Positions 27,849 to 37,207 of a DNA stretch of 64,000 bases are shown here, one piece after another. A program made the translations under genes and the position numbers. The notes beneath the pieces were generated by a model, which made no database searches, had not been told where the DNA came from, and saw only the letters and a program-made list of their open reading frames with translations. Origin of the DNA: Paenibacillus faecis (lineage in GTDB: Bacteria > Bacillota > Bacilli > Paenibacillales > Paenibacillaceae); contig NZ_VSDO01000004.1 of assembly GCF_008084145.1 (NCBI RefSeq), positions 572,202 through 636,201 of the forward strand, given 5' to 3'. Position 1 is the first letter of the stretch. Each line of letters starts with the position of its first letter.

Positions 27849-29558
27849 CTATATTGAATCCACATTAAGCGTAAACTCATGGTCAATCGTGTCCAGGTTT
27901 TTGAGCAGAATATGAACACGCACGTTCCAGCTTCCGCCCATCGTAATTAATCCCTGACCCTCCGGCTGAGCTCCGGGAAGGACGACCTCGATGGTCCCCA
28001 TGTCCATTTCGTTGGAGGTGAGCCGCAAAGTGATCTGCTCGATTTCCTCCACGGGGTGACCTTGAAGGTTCTTTAAGCTCACTTTGAATTGATTTTTGCC
28101 GACGGCAGCGGGGGCGACATCAAGGGCAATCCGGTAGCCGGACACGCTGGCTTCCAAACGCCCCGGCTGCTGAATCTCCGCCGAGGAGGCGGGCGGCTGG
28201 CTTGTCAGCAGGGCGGCCAGCAGCAGAACGACGGCCCCGAGACCCAACTCGGCCCATAGGGCAGCCTTCGGCCGGCGTGTCCGCCGGCGGCTCCGGAGAA
28301 GTCCGGAGAGAGCGAGGAGGAGCATCGGCAGAAGCAGACCGATTTTGGCCAGCAAGGTCAGCCCGTAGCTTGTGCTCCACAGCGCATGGAACTCCGGAAT
28401 ATGGAGGAAGGCGCCGTAGAGGCCGGAGGCGAGCAGGACGGCGACGCAAACCGCGGCCGCGGTGGAGAAGCGTTGGAGCGTCTCCCAGTAAAGCGCGGCC
28501 GGTTGTCCGGTGCCCGTAGCCGACGCATCTTCTTTTGCCGCCAAGGGAAGCAGCAAGGCGATCGCGAGCAGCCCCCCGAGCCAGAGGGAGGAGGCGGACA
28601 AGTGCAGGTAGTCGGCAAAAATCGCCAGCCCTTTGTTCCCCGCAACCGCCGCGTGACCAAGAAACGCTTTGGACAAAAGAAGCGCTTGGCTGACAACGGT
28701 CGCTGTCACCACGAAGAACCGGTACCCTCCTTTTGAGCCGGAGTTTTGCTTGTTCCAACTCCTTATGCCGATCCAGGTTATTGCCGCAAGTACGAGAAAT
28801 AGCAAAATCTGAACTTTCCAGACGGTGCCAAAGGCGGTTTGATTCAGCGTTTGCCGGAGCGCTCCGCCATACAGCAATCCCTGCAAATCGCCTTTATAAG
28901 AAGAGGCCTGGAGCGGTAAAGTCATAACAAGGCCGACACCGGCTGCCGCCAGGCCGGCAATCAGCAAGGTTCGGCTTCGCCGAACGAGCCCCGACCCGAA
29001 ATTTCCCGGCGAACCGGGGGAAAGCAGCACCGAGTGGAACAGCAGCGTGCCCGTATAAAGCGTCATCCCTGCATACCAAATCCAACGCACCAATAGGGAC
29101 ACCGTTCCCGGCGCGTCTTTGGATACATCCGAATTGGACGGCGTTTGGACGGCAGCGCCCGATTCGTCCCCGACTTGAAACGGAATCGTTCCTTCCACAG
29201 GGTGCCCGTCGCTGGATACGACCCGCCACTTTAGGGTATAGGCACCCTCGGGCAGTCCCGGTTTCAGAACGGCCGCCAGCTTGTCCGGCTGCGCTTGGTC
29301 GTGAGCGGCCCCGGGGCTGCCTTGAACGGCCTGCTCTCCATTCGGTCCCAGCACTTCCAGGGACGAAAAGACGGGTTCGATCGGCTCGTTAAACCGGACA
29401 TAGACGGAATCGGGAGGGGTTTTCAGGATCGATCCGGAGACCGGATACGATTCCACGACGGAGGCGTGGGCCGCCGCGGAAAGCGGGAAGGCGCTAACCC
29501 CAAGTCCGCAGATCCAAATCACCATGAGCGTATATTTCCAAAGTTTTGAGAAGTTCAA
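27849..29558 (-). CDS. ycnJ: YcnJ-like copper transport protein (CopC-CopD fusion)
   Basis: Membrane protein for copper uptake or delivery. The signal peptide ends in SAAA and the mature protein begins HASVVESYPVSG, a CopC domain with N-terminal copper-binding His; CopD membrane helices follow (about residues 160-430), and a C-terminal soluble YtkA-like domain (about 455-569). I choose TTG at 29558, preceded by AGGCGGTGA; an ATG six codons earlier has no such site. First gene of the ycnJ-ycnI pair. No CsoR-type box is visible upstream, so its control differs from copA. Confidence 0.88.
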   Translation of the reverse strand: MNFSKLWKYTLMVIWICGLGVSAFPLSAAAHASVVESYPVSGSILKTPPDSVYVRFNEPIEPVFSSLEVLGPNGEQAVQGSPGAAHDQAQPDKLAAVLKPGLPEGAYTLKWRVVSSDGHPVEGTIPFQVGDESGAAVQTPSNSDVSKDAPGTVSLLVRWIWYAGMTLYTGTLLFHSVLLSPGSPGNFGSGLVRRSRTLLIAGLAAAGVGLVMTLPLQASSYKGDLQGLLYGGALRQTLNQTAFGTVWKVQILLFLVLAAITWIGIRSWNKQNSGSKGGYRFFVVTATVVSQALLLSKAFLGHAAVAGNKGLAIFADYLHLSASSLWLGGLLAIALLLPLAAKEDASATGTGQPAALYWETLQRFSTAAAVCVAVLLASGLYGAFLHIPEFHALWSTSYGLTLLAKIGLLLPMLLLALSGLLRSRRRTRRPKAALWAELGLGAVVLLLAALLTSQPPASSAEIQQPGRLEASVSGYRIALDVAPAAVGKNQFKVSLKNLQGHPVEEIEQITLRLTSNEMDMGTIEVVLPGAQPEGQGLITMGGSWNVRVHILLKNLDTIDHEFTLNVDSI

Positions 29559-29814
29559 ACGTTCACCGCCTAACATTGTCAGTGATTTATATCACACCGA
29601 ACTATTTTACTTTTGATTCCCGATGTTTTATATGGCTCTAGTTTACGTAAATTAACCGGAAATCTTCGCTGATATGTCTAATTTGTGACACTTTATCCCG
29701 CCTAAGCCGCCCGGATTCATGTTTATTTCTTTACTTTGCATGTTAGTTATTTTAAATTTCACTGGAGTGCGTTAAAATGGTAAACATATTTGAATTTGGA
29801 GGAGGAAACGTTTA

Positions 29815-30792
29815 GTGGCAGCGAACATCAAGGTGGGTATCGTAGGATACGGTAATTTGGGTCGCGGAGTAGAGAAAGCGATCAAGCAAAACCCGGACAT
29901 CGAATTGAAAGCGATCTTTTCCAGAAGACAACCGGATGAAGTGGCGGCGGCAAACGGCGCTGTACACATCTCCGAGATTGAGAAATACAAGGGCGATATC
30001 GACGTTATGATTCTTTGCGGAGGCTCGGCTACGGACTTGCCGGAACAAGGACCGGAATTGGCGGCGTTGTTCAACACGGTGGACAGCTTTGATACGCATG
30101 CCAAAATTCCGGAGTATTTTGAAAAAGTGAACGCGGCGGCCGTCAAAGGCGGCAATGTCAGCGTAATTTCTACAGGCTGGGATCCGGGGTTGTTCTCGCT
30201 GAACCGTCTTCTGGCGGAAGCGGTGCTTCCTGAAGGCAAAGAATACACCTTCTGGGGCAAAGGGGTCAGCCAAGGTCATTCCGATGCGATCCGGCGGGTT
30301 AAGGGCGTGAAGAACGGCGTCCAGTACACGATTCCTGTCGAGTCGGCCGTAGAGCGTGTCCGCAACGGGGAAAATCCCGAGTTGAGCACGAGAGAGAAGC
30401 ATTTGCGCGATTGCTACGTGGTGGCGGAAGAAGGCGCCGATCTGGCGGCCATCGAACGCGAAATCAAAGAAATGCCTAACTATTTCGCCGATTATGATAC
30501 TACGGTTCATTTTATCAGCGAAGATGAACTTAAGAAGAACCACTCGACGATGCCGCATGGGGGAACGGTGCTGCGCAGCGGCCTGACGGGCGAAAACAGC
30601 AAGCAAATCATTGAATTCGGCCTCAAGCTCGACAGCAACCCCGAATTTACGGCAAGCGTACTGGTGGCTTACGCCCGTGCCGTGTACAAGCTGTCCCAGG
30701 CGGGACAAGCCGGTGCTAAAACGGTGTTCGACATTCCGTTCGGGCTGCTGTCTCCGAAATCGCCGGAACAACTGCGCAAAGAACTGCTGTAA
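29815..30792 (+). CDS. ddh: meso-diaminopimelate D-dehydrogenase
   Basis: NADPH-dependent enzyme making meso-diaminopimelate from tetrahydrodipicolinate, a one-step route to the cell-wall and lysine precursor. Rossmann motif VGIVGYGNLGRGVEKAI at the N terminus; substrate-site sequences STGWDPGLFSLNR and WGKGVSQGHSDAIRR are diagnostic. 325 residues equals the usual 320-326. GTG start at 29815 follows GGAGGAGG. Monocistronic with its own terminator. This dehydrogenase is found in only some Bacillales, so it is a useful lineage marker. Confidence 0.95.
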   Translation: MAANIKVGIVGYGNLGRGVEKAIKQNPDIELKAIFSRRQPDEVAAANGAVHISEIEKYKGDIDVMILCGGSATDLPEQGPELAALFNTVDSFDTHAKIPEYFEKVNAAAVKGGNVSVISTGWDPGLFSLNRLLAEAVLPEGKEYTFWGKGVSQGHSDAIRRVKGVKNGVQYTIPVESAVERVRNGENPELSTREKHLRDCYVVAEEGADLAAIEREIKEMPNYFADYDTTVHFISEDELKKNHSTMPHGGTVLRSGLTGENSKQIIEFGLKLDSNPEFTASVLVAYARAVYKLSQAGQAGAKTVFDIPFGLLSPKSPEQLRKELL

Positions 30793-30835
30793 TCGAAAGC
30801 GGCATAGGCAGTTGGAATCTCCATATTTTGTATTT

Positions 30836-30868
30836 AGCCAGCCGGTCAAACCGGTTGGCTTTTTTTGT
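30836..30868 (+). terminator. Terminator after ddh
   Basis: AGCCAGCCGGT (30836-30846) pairs with ACCGGTTGGCT (30850-30860), then a run of T. Confidence 0.9.
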
Positions 30869-30925
30869 CTTTTTACGTAAAAGCGACCTATATAAGTTGA
30901 ATTAAAGAATTAGCAATAGGCAAGA

Positions 30926-31038
30926 GTGTGAAATGATTCTGGAGAAGCGTAGCGCTCGCCTTTGTGACCGGATTTCTACCTTAATAAATTTAAATAAAGA
31001 AATCTGGGAGCAACAGCGATCGGAAGAACATTTCACAC
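30926..31038. repeat. 113-bp imperfect hairpin, possible structured RNA or dispersed element
   Basis: Outer stem GTGTGAAATG (30926-30935) with CATTTCACAC (31029-31038); inner stem CCGGATTTCT (30968-30977) with AGAAATCTGG (30998-31007); CGCT/AGCG can pair between them. It sits in the AT-rich 626-bp gap before qoxA. No second copy in this window. I believe similar sequence recurs in Paenibacillus genomes, but cannot check this here. Confidence 0.55.
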
Positions 31039-31170
31039 GGCTGCCTTACATGCAAATCAATAGTTCAACTTATATAGCAACCATAAATAAGAAAATTAAG
31101 TAAGTGATTATTCTCACAAACTATTGATTTTGTATGACAATTTTGCGAACTATGACTTGTTTCGTTAGCA

Positions 31171-31188
31171 TTGTGAACAATTATCAAA
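31171..31188. promoter_or_regulatory. Possible Rex-like site upstream of qoxA
   Basis: TTGTGAACAATTATCAAA resembles the left half of the redox-regulator Rex box (TTGTGAA) with a poor right half; TTCTCACAAA occurs about 60 bp upstream. Weak, but respiratory oxidase genes are typical Rex targets. Confidence 0.25.
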
Positions 31189-31418
31189 ATCGCCGATTTT
31201 GCCGGAATTTGAACTTAAATCGTCCTAAATCGGGATTGTAACACCAAAACACAAGCATTGGACCAGTCTTAACTGTAAAAATATTGAAAATATGTATAAC
31301 TCTATGAATTGTTTAACTTTCCGGACTTTCCTAACATGATTCTTAAAGGTTACTTTACAAAAATCATCCCGCCTGCTCGTGATGAGCTTTACCAATTAGA
31401 AAGGGGTATCGGTATTCT

Positions 31419-32414
31419 ATGAAAAGGAAAGGATTGCTGCTTGCTGTTTTTACAGCTCTTCTTGTCCTCTTGACCGGGTGTAATTCTCTGACTGTGTTGG
31501 ACCCGAAAGGTCCGGTGGCCAAGACACAATCTAATGTCATTATCTTTTCCATGCTCGTCATGGCCCTGGTCTTGCTGGTTGTTTATGTGCTCTACATCTA
31601 TATGCTTACCAAATACCGCGCTTCCAAAGCGGCTCCGGATTACGAACCGCCTCACGTCGAGGGAAGCAAATGGCTGGAGATCACCTGGATCGCCATTCCG
31701 GTCATCATTGTTACGGTCTTGTCCGTAGTTACGGTGAGGAGCACGGCCGCGGTCGAGACGGTGCCGGAAGGCTATGAAGATCAAAAACCGCTTGTGATCT
31801 ATGCGGCATCTTCAAACTGGAAATGGCATTTCAGTTACCCGGAAGAGGGGATTGAGACCGTAAACTATGTCAACATCCCGACGCATCGTCCGGTCGAATT
31901 TAGATTGTATTCTTATGGCCCGATCACAAGTTTCTGGGTTCCGCAACTCGGCGGACAGAAGTATGCGATGAGCGATATGGTCAATAAGCTGAATCTGGTT
32001 GCCGAGCACCCGGGTTCCTATATGGGTAAAAACTCAAACTTCTCGGGCGAAGGCTTCGCCCATATGGAGTTCGAAGCGCTGGCCATGTCCCAGGGCGAAT
32101 ACGACAAATGGGTGAAGGAAGTCAAAGAGACGGCTCCGAAGCTGACGGAACAGGAATTTGATTCGCTCCTTAAAGAAAGCCATGTCGGAAGAAAGACTTA
32201 CACCTCCACGCATTTGGAATTCAGACCGGCTCCCGAGGGCGAAAATGCCGGCCATAACCATGGCGGCAGCGAAGAGGCGGACCATTCCGGACACTCGGAA
32301 ACGGATCATTCCGAAATGAACATGGATCATTCTGAAATGAACATGGATCACTCCGAAATGAATATGGACCATACGGAAACAGAAGACGCCGGGCATGAAA
32401 CGCACGGCAACTAA
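31419..32414 (+). CDS. qoxA: Quinol oxidase subunit II (aa3-600 type) with His/Met-rich tail
   Basis: Subunit II of a heme-copper menaquinol oxidase. Lipoprotein signal with lipobox LLTGC (Cys21), then two helices (about 40-62 and 84-105) and the extracellular cupredoxin-like domain. The Cys ligands of the CuA centre are absent, so it is a quinol and not a cytochrome c oxidase. Odd: residues about 275-331 form an acidic His/Met-rich tail with HNHGG, HSGHSETDHS and three tandem DHSEMNM units, not part of the usual subunit. It looks like a copper-binding tail. ATG follows AAAGGGG. First gene of qoxABCD. Confidence 0.92.
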   Translation: MKRKGLLLAVFTALLVLLTGCNSLTVLDPKGPVAKTQSNVIIFSMLVMALVLLVVYVLYIYMLTKYRASKAAPDYEPPHVEGSKWLEITWIAIPVIIVTVLSVVTVRSTAAVETVPEGYEDQKPLVIYAASSNWKWHFSYPEEGIETVNYVNIPTHRPVEFRLYSYGPITSFWVPQLGGQKYAMSDMVNKLNLVAEHPGSYMGKNSNFSGEGFAHMEFEALAMSQGEYDKWVKEVKETAPKLTEQEFDSLLKESHVGRKTYTSTHLEFRPAPEGENAGHNHGGSEEADHSGHSETDHSEMNMDHSEMNMDHSEMNMDHTETEDAGHETHGN

Positions 32415-32438
32415 CTAACGGAAGGGAGCTAGCTACAG

Positions 32439-34382
32439 ATGAAATGGGACGAATTTTTCGTCACTGGAGAACCGATGATCTACGGGGCCATGGTCAGTAT
32501 CGTTGTTGCCACGTTAGCGATCATCATCGGACTCACCTATTTTAAAAAATGGGGCTACTTGTGGCGCGAGTGGTTGACGACCGTCGACCATAAGCGTATC
32601 GGCATAATGTACATTATCTCCGCATTACTGATGCTGTTCCGCGGCGGTGTCGACGGGCTCCTGATGCGGGCTCAACTGGCGGTTCCGGAAAACGGGCTTC
32701 TGGACGGACAGCACTACAATGAGATTTTCACGACCCACGGGGTCATTATGATTCTGTTTATGGCGATGCCTTTCGTCATCGGGCTTATGAACGTCGTCGT
32801 ACCGCTCCAAATCGGAGCTCGCGACGTGGCGTTCCCGCGGTTGAACGCGGTCAGCTTCTGGCTCTTCTTCGCCGGAGCGATGCTGTTTAACATTTCCTTC
32901 GTTATCGGGGGCTCCCCGGACGCGGGCTGGACGGCATACTTCCCGCTGGCGAGCATCGAATTTAGCCCGACCGTCGGCAACAACTACTATTCCATCGCGC
33001 TTCAGATCGCGGGGATCGGTACGCTGATGACCGGCGTCAACTTTATCGCTACGATTCTCAAAATGCGTGCGCCGGGCATGACCTTGATGCGCATGCCGAT
33101 GTTCACCTGGTCGGTGCTCATCACCTGCGTCATCATCCTGTTCGCCTTCCCGGTTCTGACCGTGGCGCTGGCGCTCATGATGTTCGACCGCATGTTCGGC
33201 TCGCAGTTCTTTACGATGGCGAACGGCGGGATGGATATGCTCTGGGCCAACCTGTTCTGGGTTTGGGGACACCCTGAGGTTTATATTGTTATCCTCCCAG
33301 CGTTCGGGATATACAGTGAGATTATCTCCACTTTCTCGCGCAAAAATCTGTACGGCTACAAGTCCATGGTTTGGAGTATGATCGTTATTTCCCTGCTGTC
33401 CTTCGTCGTATGGGCGCATCACTTTTATACGATGGGTCACGGGGTCATGGTCAACGGGATCTTCTCGATCACGACGATGGCGATCGCCATACCGACAGGG
33501 GTCAAAATATTCAACTGGCTGTTTACGCTGCATAAGGGCCGAATCGAGTTTACGACACCGATGCTGTACTCGCTCGCCTTTATTCCGATCTTTACCATCG
33601 GCGGCGTTACCGGCGTAATGCTCGCGATGGCGAGCGCCGATTATCAATACCACAACACGATGTTCCTGGTGGCCCATTTCCACTACGTGCTGATTCCAGG
33701 TACGGTGTTTGCGGTAATCGCCGGTTTCTATTACTGGTTCCCGAAACTGTTCGGATTCCGGCTTAACGAGCGTCAAGGCAAGCTGGCCTTCTGGACCATT
33801 GCCATCAGCTTTAACGTGACCTTCCTGCCGCTGTTCTTCCTCGGTCTCAAGGGGATGACGCGCCGGATGTACACGTACTCGGAAAGCACGGGCTTCGGTC
33901 CGCTGAACCTGATCGCCTCGATCGGCTCGGTAGGTCTGGCCATCGGTTTCATTCTGTTGGTCTACAATATTTACTGGAGCTTCCGTTACGCGCCAAGAGA
34001 TACGACGGGCGATCCGTGGAATGCCCGGACCTTGGAATGGAGTACGCACAGCCCGGTACCGGAGTACAACTTTGCGGTAGTACCGAAGGTAAATGGACTG
34101 GATCCGTTCTGGGAAGCCAAAAAAGGCGGCCCTGCGCTCTACGAAGACAAAATTGAAGAGATTCATATGCCGAATAACAGCGGTCAGCCGGTTATTCTGG
34201 GGATTATATTCTTCTTCTTCGGATTTTTCATGGTATTCAGCTGGTGGGTACCGGCCATCGTCGCCGGCATCGGCGTTCTGGTCATGCTGGCGGTACGTTC
34301 GTTTGAACGCGACCACGGCCGCCATATCCCGGTGAAGGAAATTCTGGAGACGGAGTCTAGATTGCGGGGTGAACAGGTATGA
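32439..34382 (+). CDS. qoxB: Quinol oxidase subunit I
   Basis: Catalytic heme-copper subunit, 647 residues (Bacillus QoxB is about 649). The proton-channel and copper-site signature FWVWGHPEVYIVILPAFG is present, with the later His pair WAHHFYTMG and the heme-ligating HFHYVLIPG. About 14-15 helices. Begins 24 nt after qoxA with GGAAGGGAG upstream; its stop overlaps qoxC by 4 nt. Confidence 0.96.
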   Translation: MKWDEFFVTGEPMIYGAMVSIVVATLAIIIGLTYFKKWGYLWREWLTTVDHKRIGIMYIISALLMLFRGGVDGLLMRAQLAVPENGLLDGQHYNEIFTTHGVIMILFMAMPFVIGLMNVVVPLQIGARDVAFPRLNAVSFWLFFAGAMLFNISFVIGGSPDAGWTAYFPLASIEFSPTVGNNYYSIALQIAGIGTLMTGVNFIATILKMRAPGMTLMRMPMFTWSVLITCVIILFAFPVLTVALALMMFDRMFGSQFFTMANGGMDMLWANLFWVWGHPEVYIVILPAFGIYSEIISTFSRKNLYGYKSMVWSMIVISLLSFVVWAHHFYTMGHGVMVNGIFSITTMAIAIPTGVKIFNWLFTLHKGRIEFTTPMLYSLAFIPIFTIGGVTGVMLAMASADYQYHNTMFLVAHFHYVLIPGTVFAVIAGFYYWFPKLFGFRLNERQGKLAFWTIAISFNVTFLPLFFLGLKGMTRRMYTYSESTGFGPLNLIASIGSVGLAIGFILLVYNIYWSFRYAPRDTTGDPWNARTLEWSTHSPVPEYNFAVVPKVNGLDPFWEAKKGGPALYEDKIEEIHMPNNSGQPVILGIIFFFFGFFMVFSWWVPAIVAGIGVLVMLAVRSFERDHGRHIPVKEILETESRLRGEQV

Positions 34383-34975
34383 AATTAGATAATACGCTGC
34401 CGTTGGAGTACCGTTCGGAAGAGAACAGCAACCGTATTTTCGGCTTCTGGCTGTTCCTCGGCGCGGAAATCGTATTGTTCTCGACGCTGTTTGCCGTGTA
34501 CCTTACGCTCTGGAACCGTACCGGCAACGGCCCGTCGGGGCACGAAATTTTTGAAATCGGACCGGTGCTGATCGAAACGTTCCTGCTGCTCACAAGCAGC
34601 TTCACCATCGGTCTGGCGATCAACAGCATGCGGCAGGGCTTCAAAAAGGCCACCTTGGTGTTCTTCCTGATTACTTTGCTGCTCGGCCTCGGGTTCCTCG
34701 GGGTGGAAATCATGGAGTTTGTAACCTACGTGCATGAAGGTGCAACCCTCCAGACGAGCGCATTTTTGTCCAGCTTGTTCGTCTTGCTCGGGACGCACGG
34801 GGCCCACGTTACGCTGGGTCTCTTGTGGGGCGGCGGATTGATGCTGCAAATTAAGCGCGAAGGGTTCACGCTCGATACGGCGAACAAATCGTTTATTTTC
34901 TCGCTGTATTGGCACTTCCTCGACGTGGTCTGGATTTTCATCTTCAGCTTTGTCTACTTGAAAGGACTGATGTGA
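34379..34975 (+). CDS. qoxC: Quinol oxidase subunit III
   Basis: 198-residue five-helix subunit III of the oxidase, starting in an ATGA overlap with qoxB. Family motifs include FGFWLFLGAEIVLFSTLFAVYL near the N terminus and the C-terminal FSLYWHFLDVVWIFIFSFVYL. Second gene junction in the operon is equally tight: qoxD starts 1 nt after its stop. Confidence 0.95.
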   Translation: MKLDNTLPLEYRSEENSNRIFGFWLFLGAEIVLFSTLFAVYLTLWNRTGNGPSGHEIFEIGPVLIETFLLLTSSFTIGLAINSMRQGFKKATLVFFLITLLLGLGFLGVEIMEFVTYVHEGATLQTSAFLSSLFVLLGTHGAHVTLGLLWGGGLMLQIKREGFTLDTANKSFIFSLYWHFLDVVWIFIFSFVYLKGLM

Positions 34976-34976
34976 C

Positions 34977-35261
34977 ATGAAAAAACTGTTCCCGCTTCAC
35001 CACGTCATGGGATATCTGTTCTCGCTGGTCCTGTCCGTGGTCGCGCTGTCCGTCGTTTTCTGGGATATGTCCCCCGCGGTAGGCATGACCATCCTGCTGG
35101 TTTCCGCCACGATTCAAATGGGCGTGCAGCTCTTCCTGTTCATGCACATTAACGAGGGCGGATCCAAGAAGGCGTTGTATACGAATATCGCTTATGCCTT
35201 GTTCGTAGGCCTGGTAACGGTTTTCGGCACCCTGCTTACGATGATTTGGGGATACAAATAA
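34977..35261 (+). CDS. qoxD: Quinol oxidase subunit IV
   Basis: Small three-helix subunit IV (94 residues, a little shorter than the Bacillus protein). HHVMGYLFSLVLSVVALSVVFW and the segment VQLFLFMHINEGG are characteristic. Start is 1 nt after the qoxC stop. A terminator follows at 35301-35346. Confidence 0.93.
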   Translation: MKKLFPLHHVMGYLFSLVLSVVALSVVFWDMSPAVGMTILLVSATIQMGVQLFLFMHINEGGSKKALYTNIAYALFVGLVTVFGTLLTMIWGYK

Positions 35262-35300
35262 GAAACAAGTTCATAGCCGAGCCTTAAATGATATGAAACG

Positions 35301-35346
35301 CCGCACCTCATGGCCGAAGAGGGTGCGGTTTTTTTTTGCGAATCCG
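35301..35346 (+). terminator. Terminator after qoxABCD
   Basis: CCGCACC (35301-35307) pairs with GGTGCGG (35332-35338), extended by CTC/GAG, followed by a run of eight or more T. Confidence 0.88.
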
Positions 35347-35464
35347 TCGAGCGGGCAACTAACCGGAATTCCTCCTGTTAAAATAGCAGCCGGCAGGTGT
35401 CCCTTTTCCGGGAGTAGAAGTGTTACATAACCGTATAGGAAAAAAGCGGGGAGGTCTCGAAAGC

Positions 35465-36046
35465 TTGGATTCCATCGAGGAACATATCAGGGGCGTGCAG
35501 GCCGGGGAAGCGGATCGCTTCGAGCCGATTGTCGAGGCGTATCAGAGGCAGATTTACATTTACGCCTGCCGAATGCTCGGCTGCAAACAAGATGCCCAGG
35601 ACGCGGTTCAGGACATATTCATCAAAGCGTTTACGAAGATCGGGTCGTTCGAGGCAAAGTCGGCTTTCTCATCCTGGTTGTATAAAATAGCCTATCATCA
35701 CTGCCTCAATATGCTGCGCAAAAGAACCGTCCGTCTGCGGGTGGGACGCTTGATCCGCGGGGCGGGCGTCGCCGATAGTCCGGAGCAGACCTTGGAACGG
35801 GGCTGGTTCAGCGAACCGTTGGAATACGCCGTAAGCAAGCTGTCGGGCGAAGAACGGAATCTGCTGGTCTTAAGGGTGTTTGAGGAGAAGCCTTTTGCCG
35901 AAATCGCGGAGATTTTGGACAAAAGCGAGGGAGCGGTCAAGAAAAAATACATGCGGATGAGGGGTAAACTCGTAAGGCTTATGGAGGAAAAGGGGGGTGC
36001 TGAGGGATGCGGGACGACGAACAATTCAACGAAGATCGAATGTTAA
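35465..36046 (+). CDS. ECF-type RNA polymerase sigma factor
   Basis: Extracytoplasmic-function sigma factor. Sigma region 2 (YIYACRMLGCKQDAQDAVQDIFIKAF, with the SWLYKIAYHHCLNMLR promoter-opening segment) and region 4 (LSGEERNLLVLRVFEEKPFAEIAEILD, SEGAVKKKYMRMRGKL) are clear. I choose TTG at 35465 because GGGGAGG lies 10 nt upstream; a GTG at 35420 would add 15 residues. 193 residues. The 3' end overlaps the next gene by 40 nt, which is probably its membrane anti-sigma partner. Confidence 0.88.
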   Translation: MDSIEEHIRGVQAGEADRFEPIVEAYQRQIYIYACRMLGCKQDAQDAVQDIFIKAFTKIGSFEAKSAFSSWLYKIAYHHCLNMLRKRTVRLRVGRLIRGAGVADSPEQTLERGWFSEPLEYAVSKLSGEERNLLVLRVFEEKPFAEIAEILDKSEGAVKKKYMRMRGKLVRLMEEKGGAEGCGTTNNSTKIEC

Positions 36047-36984
36047 GAAGCATGGAAATTCAAACGGTATATGAAAATGAAGGGAACGCGGCCCCCGCCG
36101 TTATGGACAAAGTCCGCCAACTCCGGCGGAGAAGGAAAGGATCGATCAGACATAGCCCCCGCAGGACCGCCTTGATTGCGATGGCTGCGGCCGTTCTGAT
36201 CCTCACATCCATTACGGCATACGCGGGCGGCTACTTTGTGCATATCAAAAACAAAGAGGGGGAAATTATTCTGTCCGTTATGGAGCCGCAGAATTACCCG
36301 GTTTCCGCCTATGAGCAAAAACGAAGGGAAGAGGCTGAAGCGGAGCTGAAAAAAATACTAAAACCGGGTCAGCAAGCGGTTTATTATATCAAGGATAAGC
36401 GACTGCCGACGAGCGCGGATAGCCGCGTCTTATATTATTATTACGAGCCGATCCGACACCGGAGTTATGCCGATTTGGCTAAGGATATAGAAGCGACGGG
36501 GGCGCCGCTTTTGCCTGAACCATCCTACGTTCCCGAAGGGTATGTTTTGGACCATGGGCTTATCCAGATCCAGAACACGCCTCTGCCGAATACCCCGGAG
36601 TACGAGAAATTGTGGGGCGAACTTAAGGAGAGATCCTTAAAATCGGACGAGGAGGCGGGATTGTTTTACAAAATTGTTCCCTGGTCCGAACCCGCTTCAA
36701 CGGTTCTCGAATACCGCAAAGGGGAGCGTCTTCTGAGGATGATCGCTTTTGCCCGGACCAAGGGATCCGCGGTTCAGGTTCCCTCCAAACAGGCGGTAAA
36801 GCTGACCGTGAAGGGGAAAGAGATGATCTTGTCATCGACCTCCGCCGAAGATAGCCGTAAATTGTCGTGGCTGAGCGAAAGCGAGACGGTATTTTATATG
36901 ATAAGCGATGATCCGCAGGACCCGCTGTCCGAAGAGGAATTTATCCAGATCGCCGAAGGGATGATCCGGGAAGAAGTAAAATGA
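36007..36984 (+). CDS. Membrane-bound probable anti-sigma factor (DUF4367-like)
   Basis: Single-pass membrane protein, 325 residues: cytoplasmic N terminus of about 55 residues, one helix (TALIAMAAAVLILTSITAYAGG), then a large extracellular region with the pattern EPSYVPEGYVLDHG seen in DUF4367-type proteins. Overlap with the sigma gene and AAGGGGGG before the ATG indicate coupled translation, the usual arrangement for sigma/anti-sigma pairs. No zinc-finger anti-sigma motif is visible, so the inhibitory role is inferred from context only. Confidence 0.7.
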   Translation: MRDDEQFNEDRMLRSMEIQTVYENEGNAAPAVMDKVRQLRRRRKGSIRHSPRRTALIAMAAAVLILTSITAYAGGYFVHIKNKEGEIILSVMEPQNYPVSAYEQKRREEAEAELKKILKPGQQAVYYIKDKRLPTSADSRVLYYYYEPIRHRSYADLAKDIEATGAPLLPEPSYVPEGYVLDHGLIQIQNTPLPNTPEYEKLWGELKERSLKSDEEAGLFYKIVPWSEPASTVLEYRKGERLLRMIAFARTKGSAVQVPSKQAVKLTVKGKEMILSSTSAEDSRKLSWLSESETVFYMISDDPQDPLSEEEFIQIAEGMIREEVK

Positions 36985-37026
36985 AGGCCCCCTGAAAAAT
37001 AAACGGGGTGGAATGCGGATATCCCG

Positions 37027-37055
37027 GCACCACAGGCACCTGTGGTGCTTTTTTG
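37027..37055 (+). terminator. Terminator after the sigma/anti-sigma operon
   Basis: GCACCACAGG (37027-37036) pairs with CCTGTGGTGC (37039-37048), followed by TTTTTTG. The loop is only 2 nt as drawn, so the top pairs are probably open. Confidence 0.82.
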
Positions 37056-37119
37056 CGCTATTTTTGCAGGAATAGAAACGATCGTGAAGGGGAGAATGAA
37101 AGGCGGAAGCAAAAAAACC

Positions 37120-37149
37120 TTTACATACCCCTGTGGGGTATATTATAAT
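37120..37149 (+). promoter_or_regulatory. csoR-copZ promoter with CsoR operator in the spacer
   Basis: -35 TTTACA (37120-37125), 18-bp spacer, -10 TATAAT (37144-37149). The spacer contains the perfect palindrome TACCCC-TGT-GGGGTA (37126-37140), the classical CsoR operator. The repressor would block polymerase until Cu(I) binds. Confidence 0.9.
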
Positions 37150-37207
37150 AGGTCCAGGAAGAGAGAGTGTTAAAGCGATTAAGTTATGGCGGAAGGGAGA
37201 GGATCGA

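Noticed and set aside
30934..31104. 56-codon ORF over the hairpin upstream of qoxA
   Set aside because: No good ribosome site; the strong inverted repeat explains the sequence better.
31419..32414. Cytochrome c oxidase subunit II
   Set aside because: CuA Cys ligands are missing and the gene order is qoxABCD.
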